A DNA stretch of 6,719 bases. Source: an uncultured Clostridium sp. GTDB lineage: Bacteria; Bacillota_A; Clostridia; Lachnospirales; Lachnospiraceae. The stretch covers positions 1 to 6,719 of the forward strand of contig CAMWKN010000084.1 of the NCBI GenBank assembly GCA_947174825.1, given 5' to 3'. The position numbers and the translations under genes were made by a program. Shown here in pieces: positions 1-6,707 of this stretch (the stretch's first letter is position 1; each line of letters begins with the position of its first letter). Under the pieces are notes generated by a model that had not been told where the DNA came from, searched no databases, and was given only the letters and a program-made list of their open reading frames with translations.

Positions 1-2910
1 GTTATGCTCAGTGTGAAACGACGTCGCAGGAGTATGTGGAAAGTGGCGTTGATTTCTTTTTTGTGTGTGTTTTTGTTTGTGGGAATTATGGTTTTTCAGG
101 ATTGTATGAACCAGTTTCAGCGGGAAATTGCATTTTTGGAAAGTGGCGAATGGATTGTTTCGACAGAGGGAGAATCTCGGTGTTTGGAGGAAAATGTCTG
201 GGTAGATGGTTATGGAACGACGCTGGTGCGAACAAGCCTGTGTAATGTGCCAAGGGATGGGGATATGAGTCGTGCCAGAGAGGAAGGGCCAGTTGGCGTG
301 GCGGATGATTCTTTTATACAATTGTCTAACATTGTGCTTTATGCTGGAAAAATGCCAGAGCAGGGGGATGAAATTGCTTTGACACAGCATGTATTATCTG
401 ATATGGGATGTAGTTATGAGCTGGGGCAGATGCTTTCTTTGGCATATATTAAGGGTTATGATGACATGGGGAATCCGATCTTTGGGGATGTCTGTTATAA
501 ATTGGTGGGGATCTTGGAAAACTATACGGCGAACTGGGTGTTGCCAGGGGAATTGCCGGAGTTCTTTGTGACTATGGAAGGATTAGAGCAGATACATGTA
601 CCGAAGAAGGATCAACAACGGTGTTACTATTATCTGAATCAAGCTCAGAGAGATATTACAGGAGAAAGTTTTTATCGGGATATGAAGGAGGTGTTGAAAA
701 AACAGGGAGAGGATCATTTAGTGTATTCCCTGGTTTATAATGAGAATGCCTATGATGTAACGATGTGGGGCAGTCAGACGATGTATCTGGTTATGATGTG
801 CCTGTGTGGAATTTTGGGAGCTATGTCCTTAATCTATCTGTTTCTGATGTGTTGTAATAACCGACGACCGTATTATTTTAAGCTAAGGGAACTTGGGGCT
901 GGTTCCGGACAGGTTCGGGAGATGGTTTGTATAGAATGGAGCAGTGTGTTTATTCCGGCAGCATGTATTGCTATGATTGTGGCAGGTGTAATATCCGCGT
1001 TTGTGGCAGCAATGATTTCCAGACATTTTGGAATTCCCTTTGTCTTTCGTTTGACCGAAAAATCCATTCGGATGATTTTGATTTTTACGCTAGGCGTATT
1101 TCTGCTGGTTATGTTATGGAGTTGTCTGTTTTTCCGAATTAAGGATCTGCACCAGATGACAGGAATGATTCCACCAAAACGACTAAAATATATGTACCGG
1201 AAAAGGGACAGAGGAAAAAATCCGGTGCGAGTATTTCAGATACGGCGAAAACGTGCGGAACCTGGGAAAAATATAGCACAGATTTTGTTTTTGATTGCCA
1301 CTATGACCATATTTCTCTATAGCGTAACCATGATTCAATCCGCCAGTCGTGTATATCAGGAAAGCAAAAAATTGCCAGATCTCTATGTCCGTTCTATTGG
1401 GGAAGGCAGAACAGCAGATGGTAGTGGTTTCGGATGGAATTATAATACGCGTCAGCCATTAAGTTATGAGATGGGAACTTCACAAGTAGAAAGGAATGTT
1501 TCGGTTGGGAAGGGGCTGCCAGTAGATGTGATAAAGGATTTAAAGGGAATTTCAGCGGTTCAGAGTGTTTGCAGTGCAGCTACGGATAATCAGATTGCTT
1601 TGAACTGGAGCGGCATGCAGAACAGTCCTTTTCTGAATAATTATTATACTAGGATGTGGATAGAGTCTAATTTTAAATTTGCTGCAGAGGATCTTTTTTA
1701 TATGGAGGCATATAGTGAGGAATGGGACAGACAGTGGCATGAAATATATAGTAAATTGTATGCTGTAATGCCAGATCCAAAGGAGCATCCGGATGTATAT
1801 GAGGAAAGTGTAGTAGGGTTAGAGCGCACAGAACGCAGGGACCTTTTGTTAAAAAAGTATTTTGGCAATCGTTTTCGCAGTGACGATTTTTGGGGCGGAA
1901 AGCAATCGATTCTCTTTCAGGTCAAACCAACTTATAGTGATGTTTGGGGGGATGATGCTCCGTTAGACAGCCCTTTGAGAAAACCATTACAGGGAGTTAT
2001 GATAACGAATCCGCAAAATCAGAAGTGCTTTTATGGAAAATGGGGTGAGGAATATCATTATCAATTTGAGGAAAACACAATTCACACCGGGGATAAACTG
2101 CAGATTCTACATGAGAAACTACCTGCTGGAAAAACATTGGAGACGGAAATTATCCTTTGTGGAGATTCTGAAGTGTATCGGGAATTAATAATGAATCCAG
2201 CAATGTCTGCTAACTGGGAACATATTCCATATAAACTAAATGAGGAAGGTGGTATACAGCTTTTAACGTCGGAGACTACTTTGCAACAGCTTGCCAATGC
2301 CGCTGATATTCCATTTACTTACAAAACTCTTTTGATTAATGTAGAGAAAGGGGTAAAGAGGAAGCAGATCGAGGCAGAAATTGCTGACGTGTTGTCACGC
2401 TATGAATGTTCTTTTGGAAGTTATTTAGGAGAGAAACAGCAGGAAAAAAGTCGGTTTTATCGGCAGTTTATTATGTTTGGTGTGATTTTAATTCTGACGG
2501 CATCGGTGTATCTGTTTATCAGCAGAAGCATGCAAAATAAATCGATGGAACTGACGGGAAAACAGTTGCAGCAGTTTCTTCAGTGTGGTTGCAATCGAGC
2601 AGAACTGACACGGTCTTATAGCTGGATGAGAGTAGGTGAAATGCTCTGGGCATGTTTCAGCATTCTGCTTTGTATGGTAATCATGGTAACGGCACAGGGT
2701 TTATCCTATTGGAAACAGTGTCAGGCAGGAGAGGCAGAGTATGAATGGAAAGAACTTCTATCTCTATGTAAGGATGCATTGAAGGCGTATATTAATAATC
2801 CCATAGGATGGATCTTCTTCCTGGGATTTCTGGTATTAGCGCTTTGGTTTGGGATCCGGGGAATGAAGCAGTATCTAGGCAGACTGGAATTGATGGGACA
2901 TGAGGAATAG
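1..2910 (+). CDS. FtsX-like ABC transporter permease, two FtsX modules, 8 predicted TM helices (5' end outside window)
   Basis: Membrane permease of an FtsX/MacB-type ABC transporter. Numbering is from the ATG at base 4 (968 residues to the TAG). Predicted helices lie near 13-31, 260-283, 313-338, 355-377, 423-442, 821-840, 880-899 and 933-952. This gives two modules, each with one TM, an extracellular domain and three TMs. Extracellular domain 1 (about 32-258) has a MacB-core-like pattern at 111-170 (G-K-M-P-E-Q-G-D-E-I, then L-G-Q and Y-K-L-V-G-I-L). Extracellular domain 2 (about 443-820) is larger. Cytoplasmic coupling-helix motifs are KLRELGAGSGQVREMV (293-308) and FLQCGCNRAEL (858-868). 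A basic linker (378-422) joins the modules. The ATG at base 4 is probably not the start: the frame is open to base 1, no RBS is visible, and the downstream paralog has nine more N-terminal residues. There is no terminator before the paralog. The substrate is unknown; peptide or envelope-stress efflux is only a guess from the family. Confidence 0.93.
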   Translation, partial: VMLSVKRRRRSMWKVALISFLCVFLFVGIMVFQDCMNQFQREIAFLESGEWIVSTEGESRCLEENVWVDGYGTTLVRTSLCNVPRDGDMSRAREEGPVGVADDSFIQLSNIVLYAGKMPEQGDEIALTQHVLSDMGCSYELGQMLSLAYIKGYDDMGNPIFGDVCYKLVGILENYTANWVLPGELPEFFVTMEGLEQIHVPKKDQQRCYYYLNQAQRDITGESFYRDMKEVLKKQGEDHLVYSLVYNENAYDVTMWGSQTMYLVMMCLCGILGAMSLIYLFLMCCNNRRPYYFKLRELGAGSGQVREMVCIEWSSVFIPAACIAMIVAGVISAFVAAMISRHFGIPFVFRLTEKSIRMILIFTLGVFLLVMLWSCLFFRIKDLHQMTGMIPPKRLKYMYRKRDRGKNPVRVFQIRRKRAEPGKNIAQILFLIATMTIFLYSVTMIQSASRVYQESKKLPDLYVRSIGEGRTADGSGFGWNYNTRQPLSYEMGTSQVERNVSVGKGLPVDVIKDLKGISAVQSVCSAATDNQIALNWSGMQNSPFLNNYYTRMWIESNFKFAAEDLFYMEAYSEEWDRQWHEIYSKLYAVMPDPKEHPDVYEESVVGLERTERRDLLLKKYFGNRFRSDDFWGGKQSILFQVKPTYSDVWGDDAPLDSPLRKPLQGVMITNPQNQKCFYGKWGEEYHYQFEENTIHTGDKLQILHEKLPAGKTLETEIILCGDSEVYRELIMNPAMSANWEHIPYKLNEEGGIQLLTSETTLQQLANAADIPFTYKTLLINVEKGVKRKQIEAEIADVLSRYECSFGSYLGEKQQEKSRFYRQFIMFGVILILTASVYLFISRSMQNKSMELTGKQLQQFLQCGCNRAELTRSYSWMRVGEMLWACFSILLCMVIMVTAQGLSYWKQCQAGEAEYEWKELLSLCKDALKAYINNPIGWIFFLGFLVLALWFGIRGMKQYLGRLELMGHEE
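7..32 (+). repeat. Exact 26-bp direct repeat, copy 1 (5' end of first permease gene)
   Basis: Identical to 3040-3065 and encodes L-S-V-K-R-R-R-R plus the following Ser codon start. It is the longest exact match I found by eye between the two permease genes. Other exact in-register blocks are 198-221 with 3231-3254 (24 bp) and 1190-1212 with 4226-4248 (23 bp). They reflect gene duplication, not a mobile element. Confidence 0.85.
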
Positions 2911-2993
2911 GATGGCAGATTTGGTTGGATTGAGGTAAAAGGAACAGGAAGAGTGGGATTGTGTATCTAGATGGTTTGGAGTAAAGGGATAGG

Positions 2994-3000
2994 AAAGGAG
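2994..3000 (+). promoter_or_regulatory. Ribosome binding site that sets a TTG start for the second permease
   Basis: AAAGGAG lies 9 nt before TTG 3010. This is the only strong Shine-Dalgarno sequence near the N-terminus of the second permease. It sits downstream of the first in-frame ATG (2971), so that ATG is unlikely to be used. Starting at the TTG gives a short M-N-L-E-F-I-R-M-I-L leader before the basic K-R-R-R-R stretch, a sensible N-terminus for an FtsX-type permease with its first helix soon after. Confidence 0.75.
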
Positions 3001-3009
3001 AGAGTGGCT

Positions 3010-6006
3010 TTGAATCTCGAATTTATACGTATGATTTTGCTCAGTGTGAAACGACGTCGCAGGAGCATGTGGAAAGTGGCATTGATTTCTTTTTGCTGTG
3101 TTTTCCTGTTTGCGGGAATTATGATTTTTCAGGATTGCATGAACCGATTCCAGCGAGAAAATGCATTTTTAGAAAGCGGGGAGTGGATTATTTCCACAGG
3201 GGAAAAATCTCGTTGCCTGGAGGAACATGCCTGGGTAGATGGTTATGGAACGACTTTGGTGCGGACGGAGATGTGTAGTCAGCCAAGGGATATGGACATG
3301 GACCATGCGAAAGGGTACGGTCCGGTGGGGGTGGTGGATGAAGAATTTGTTCATTTATCCAATATTGTGCTTTATTCCGGAAAAATGCCGGAACAGGCAG
3401 ACGAAATTGTCATAACACAACATGTTTTGTCTGCTATGGGGCATAGTTTTGAACTGGGGCAGACGATTTCTCTGGCATATATTACAGGATATAATGAACT
3501 GGGAGAGCCGGAATATGGTTATGTGAAGTATAAATTGTCGGGTATTTTGGAGAACTATACAGCGGATTGGACAGCGTCGGAAGGATTGCCGGAATACTTT
3601 GTGACCAAAGAAGGTTTGGAGTCGATACAGGGTGTGGAAATGGAGGATCAGCAGCGGTATTGGTACTATCTGAATCGGGCACAGAGGGATATCAATGGAG
3701 AAGAATATTACCGAAGCATGATGACTATGTGCAAGAAGCAGGGGGAAGATCGTCTGTTGTTTGACATGGTTTATAACAGCAATGCTTATGATGTGACCAT
3801 GTGGGGCAGCCGCAATCTTTATCTGGTTATGATGAGTCTGTGCGGGATCTTGGGAAGTATGTCTTTGATTTATTTATTTCTGATGTGCTGTAATAACCGA
3901 CGTCCGTATTATTTCAAGCTACGGGAATTAGGTGCTTCTACCGGACAGGTTCGGGGAATGGTATGCCTGGAATGGAGTGGTGTGTTTCTTCCGGCAGCGA
4001 TCGTGGGTATCCTGATGACAGGGGTGGTCTCGCTGATAGTTGCGGCAGTGATTTCCAGACATTTTGGGATTCCTTTTGTATTTCATATAACCGGCAATTC
4101 CCTTGCTATGATTCTGTTATTTACCCTGGGAGTGTTTTTGTTGGTTATGATATGGAGCTGTCTGTTATTCCGTGTCAAGAATCTGCATCAAATGACGGGA
4201 ATGATTTCTAAAGGCAGATTGAAACATATGTACCGGAAAAGGGACAGAAGGAAGAAAGCAATTTCATTATTTCAAATTCGAAGACGACGTGCCGAACCGG
4301 GAAAAAGTATGGCGCAGATTTTATTTATCATAGCGACTATGACTATATTTTTGTATTCCTTGTGGGCGATCCGGTCTGCCTATCATACCTGGCAGGAGAG
4401 TGAAGGCTGGCCGGATATTTACGCTTATGTAAGGGGAGAGGGAATGGAAAGAACGTCGGAAGGAATCACTTGGTATGAGAATCCGTGTCATCTGGAATCC
4501 AATCAAATCAAGAAAGAACTTGTTGTTACCAGGGGGGATTCTGTTGGAAATGGGATCTCTATGGATGTGGTGGCAGACCTGATGAATATTCCAGGAGTGA
4601 AACAGGTAAATGGAACAGCGAACGATAATCAGATTGGACTAGTATGGGATGGAATGGAGGATAGCGGTTTTTTAAAAGATTGGTATGTGAAAACCTATTT
4701 GGAAAGTGATATGCAAGAAATTGCCAATATAATGAAATATTCCGGACCAGATCTACAGGAATGGCAGGATGAGTGGCATGGAATGTATAATCAGGTGTTT
4801 GCAGAGATTCCCAAGGCAGCAGAACGCCCGGAGTGTTTTGGTGAGAATATAATAGGACTTGCCAAAACAGCGGAGCGGGATCGGTTGCTGCATAAATTAT
4901 TGGGAGAAGATTTTCGTAGTGACGATTTCTGGTCCGGAAAGCAATCTATTTTATTTTTACTTAGTTATAATGGCAGCGGTACTTGGGTGTTTGATGATAT
5001 TCCTATTGACAGTCCCATTCGAAAACCTTTGCAGGGGATTTTAAATACAGATGATCAAAATCGGACATTTTTTTATGGAAAATGGGGCGAGGAATATCCG
5101 TATCATTTTGAGGAAAAGACCATCAAAACAGGAGATCCTTTGCAGATCCACCATAAATTATTAACAGATGAGAATGCAATTCACACCGAAGTAATTTGCA
5201 GTGACGATGCGAAATTATTTTCTGCATTGATGAGAGATCCTGTTATGTCCGGAAAGGTGGAATCTTATCTCTTTGATGTAAGTCAATTAACGAACTTTGA
5301 AGGTGATGAGGAAGTGTTGACTTCAGGAGGTGGTGTGCAATTGCTGGCTTCGGAAGCCATCCTGGAGCAATTGGCGAAAAGTATTGGAAAGGATTTTACC
5401 TATCGATGCATACAGATTGATATGGAAAAGGGAGTAAATCGAAAACAGGTGGAAGCTGGTGTAGCAGATGTATTGTCCAGTTCTGGGGAAGAGGAAGATG
5501 GAATATCTTTTCATAGCTACATGGGAAAGAAGGCGCAGGAAAGAAGGCGGTTTTATCGACAATTTGCTATGTTTGGAGTTATTTTGATTTTGACGGGATC
5601 GGTGTATTTGTTTATCAATCGGAGTATGCAGAATAAATCCATGGAGTTAGTGAGAAAGCAGTTGCAGCAGTTTTTGCAGTGTGGATGCAGCAGAGAGGAT
5701 TTGATTCGTTTTTATACTGTGCTGCGAATCCGGGAAGGAATCTGGGCATTGGCAGGAATTCCTTTGTGTATGTTGATTTTAGTTGTGGTTAAGGGAATTG
5801 CTTATTGGAAAGAGACCAGAGGAGGAGAGATAGATTTTGAGCGTGCTGAATTGTGGAAACAGTGTATTAATATGATTCGGGATTATTTGAATCATCCTTT
5901 TGAATGGATACTGTTTCTGGGATTTCTGGTACTGGCAATTTGGTTTGGTATTCGAGGGCAAGCACGGTATTTGAAGAAATTGGAGTTAATGGGGCAGGAG
6001 GAGTAG
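3010..6006 (+). CDS. FtsX-like ABC transporter permease, tandem paralog of the upstream gene, 8 predicted TM helices
   Basis: Complete 998-residue permease if translated from the TTG at 3010. Predicted helices lie near 22-40, 270-293, 323-348, 365-387, 433-452, 851-870, 910-929 and 963-982, the same double FtsX-module layout as its upstream neighbour. Extracellular domain 1 carries the MacB-core-like pattern at 120-180 (G-K-M-P-E-Q-A-D-E-I, L-G-Q, Y-K-L-S-G-I-L). Extracellular domain 2 spans about 453-850 and includes D-V-V-A-D-L-M-N-I-P-G-V (519-530), which resembles the porter-like element of MacB-core domains. Coupling-helix motifs are KLRELGASTGQVRGMV (303-318) and FLQCGCSREDL (888-898). 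Start choice: TTG 3010 lies 9 nt after AAAGGAG. The upstream ATG 2971 has no good RBS, GTG 3004 is too close to the RBS, and ATG 3031 is too far. It differs from the upstream copy by an extra segment at about 747-775 and a short acidic insertion near 824-830. The ATPase gene follows after 26 bp, so the two are probably cotranscribed. Confidence 0.94.
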   Translation: MNLEFIRMILLSVKRRRRSMWKVALISFCCVFLFAGIMIFQDCMNRFQRENAFLESGEWIISTGEKSRCLEEHAWVDGYGTTLVRTEMCSQPRDMDMDHAKGYGPVGVVDEEFVHLSNIVLYSGKMPEQADEIVITQHVLSAMGHSFELGQTISLAYITGYNELGEPEYGYVKYKLSGILENYTADWTASEGLPEYFVTKEGLESIQGVEMEDQQRYWYYLNRAQRDINGEEYYRSMMTMCKKQGEDRLLFDMVYNSNAYDVTMWGSRNLYLVMMSLCGILGSMSLIYLFLMCCNNRRPYYFKLRELGASTGQVRGMVCLEWSGVFLPAAIVGILMTGVVSLIVAAVISRHFGIPFVFHITGNSLAMILLFTLGVFLLVMIWSCLLFRVKNLHQMTGMISKGRLKHMYRKRDRRKKAISLFQIRRRRAEPGKSMAQILFIIATMTIFLYSLWAIRSAYHTWQESEGWPDIYAYVRGEGMERTSEGITWYENPCHLESNQIKKELVVTRGDSVGNGISMDVVADLMNIPGVKQVNGTANDNQIGLVWDGMEDSGFLKDWYVKTYLESDMQEIANIMKYSGPDLQEWQDEWHGMYNQVFAEIPKAAERPECFGENIIGLAKTAERDRLLHKLLGEDFRSDDFWSGKQSILFLLSYNGSGTWVFDDIPIDSPIRKPLQGILNTDDQNRTFFYGKWGEEYPYHFEEKTIKTGDPLQIHHKLLTDENAIHTEVICSDDAKLFSALMRDPVMSGKVESYLFDVSQLTNFEGDEEVLTSGGGVQLLASEAILEQLAKSIGKDFTYRCIQIDMEKGVNRKQVEAGVADVLSSSGEEEDGISFHSYMGKKAQERRRFYRQFAMFGVILILTGSVYLFINRSMQNKSMELVRKQLQQFLQCGCSREDLIRFYTVLRIREGIWALAGIPLCMLILVVVKGIAYWKETRGGEIDFERAELWKQCINMIRDYLNHPFEWILFLGFLVLAIWFGIRGQARYLKKLELMGQEE
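3040..3065 (+). repeat. Exact 26-bp direct repeat, copy 2 (5' end of second permease gene)
   Basis: Matches 7-32 exactly. The two copies are 3033 bp apart, a multiple of three, so a crossover between them would keep the reading frame and leave one intact permease gene. Confidence 0.85.
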
Positions 6007-6018
6007 AAAAAAGCAGAG

Positions 6019-6023
6019 AGGAG
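6019..6023 (+). promoter_or_regulatory. Ribosome binding site of the ATPase gene
   Basis: AGGAG lies in a GAGAGGAGAGA purine tract within the 26-bp gap between the second permease stop and ATG 6033, at 9-nt spacing. It supports ATG 6033 over the second in-frame ATG at 6039. Confidence 0.8.
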
Positions 6024-6032
6024 AGAACGAGA

Positions 6033-6707
6033 ATGGATATGATTTTACAGGCACAGAAAATATCAAAAACTTATAGCAATGGTATCGTGGAGGTTCCGGC
6101 ATTGAAAACATGTAGCTTGGATATCAAGAAGGGGGAATTTGTGGCAGTAATCGGAAGAAGCGGATCCGGAAAATCTACGCTGCTCCATGTCCTGGCTGGA
6201 TTGGATACACCAGATCAGGGAGAAATTATGATTAATGGGCAGGATATTGCCAAGATGAAGGAAAAAGAACGTTCTGCATTTCGCCGAAAGAACATCGGCT
6301 ATGTTTACCAGGATTATAATCTGTTTCCAGAATTTACCGCATATGAAAATATGGTTCTTCCATTGAAACTGGATGGCAGAGAGGTGGAACGGGATACTGC
6401 CATGGAAATGATGGAAAAATTAGGAATTGCAGAATGTGCAGATAAGTTTCCCCAGGAAATGTCCGGAGGTGAACAGCAGCGTGTGTCTATTGGCAGGGCA
6501 TTAATCATTCAACCGGCTATTATATTTGCAGACGAACCTAGTGGGAATCTGGATGCAGAAAATGCCCGTAATGTGGCAGAACTATTGGCAACTGCATCTA
6601 CGGAATATGGACAGAGCATCGTGCTGGTTACCCATGACAGGCAGATGGCAGATTATGCTGACCGTATTGTTACGATCTTGGATGGGGTGCTGCAAGAGGA
6701 GAATTAA
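6033..6707 (+). CDS. ABC transporter ATP-binding protein (MacB/LolD/FtsE-like)
   Basis: Cytoplasmic ATPase of 224 residues that should energise the adjacent FtsX-type permeases by ATP-driven dimerisation. All motifs are present in order: an aromatic A-loop candidate Y14; Walker A GRSGSGKST (41-49); Q-loop Q93 in VYQDYNLF; signature MSGGEQQR (143-150); Walker B IIFADEP (163-169) with catalytic E168; D-loop SGNLD (170-174); and switch histidine H201 in VTHD. The length is typical of stand-alone LolD/MacB-N-like ATPases, and there is no C-terminal accessory domain. The start is ATG 6033, 9 nt after AGGAG (6019-6023). The frame stays open upstream into the permease gene, but that extension lies inside the preceding gene and has no RBS. 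It follows the second permease by 26 bp, and its stop overlaps the next start, consistent with one operon. The substrate cannot be inferred from this subunit. Confidence 0.97.
   Translation: MDMILQAQKISKTYSNGIVEVPALKTCSLDIKKGEFVAVIGRSGSGKSTLLHVLAGLDTPDQGEIMINGQDIAKMKEKERSAFRRKNIGYVYQDYNLFPEFTAYENMVLPLKLDGREVERDTAMEMMEKLGIAECADKFPQEMSGGEQQRVSIGRALIIQPAIIFADEPSGNLDAENARNVAELLATASTEYGQSIVLVTHDRQMADYADRIVTILDGVLQEEN
6695..6701 (+). promoter_or_regulatory. Ribosome binding site for the downstream coupled gene
   Basis: AGAGGAG lies inside the last codons of the ATPase gene, 5 nt before the ATG at 6707. Its place within the coding end, together with the TAATG overlap, suggests coupled translation. 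Confidence 0.55.

Noticed and set aside
873..1067. Open frame on the - strand within the first permease gene
   Set aside because: It lies fully antisense to a well-supported membrane region and has no recognisable domain or suitable RBS. It is a shadow of the coding strand.
2961..2970. TATCTA at 2964-2969 as a possible promoter -10 element
   Set aside because: It matches only half of the TATAAT consensus and has no convincing -35 partner at proper spacing.
7..3065. Direct repeats as ends of a mobile element
   Set aside because: The repeats are coding parts of homologous genes in register, with no transposase, integrase or inverted terminal repeats.
5323..5562. Open frame on the - strand within the second permease gene
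   Set aside because: It is antisense to conserved extracellular-domain coding sequence and its translation shows no recognisable protein feature.
1..6006. BceB-type bacitracin resistance permease
   Set aside because: BceB-like permeases have about ten helices and one extracellular domain of roughly 200 residues between helices 7 and 8. Here there are eight predicted helices and two large extracellular domains, so that label would mislead.
5904..6032. Possible 43-residue N-terminal extension of the ATPase
   Set aside because: It lies mostly inside the end of the second permease gene, has no RBS, and the ATPase family fold begins at residues 1-10 of the shorter form.
6459..6482. MSGGE in place of the textbook LSGGQ signature of the ATPase
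   Set aside because: SGGE-Q-Q-R variants are common in FtsX/MacB-partner ATPases and all catalytic residues are intact, so this is not evidence of lost activity.
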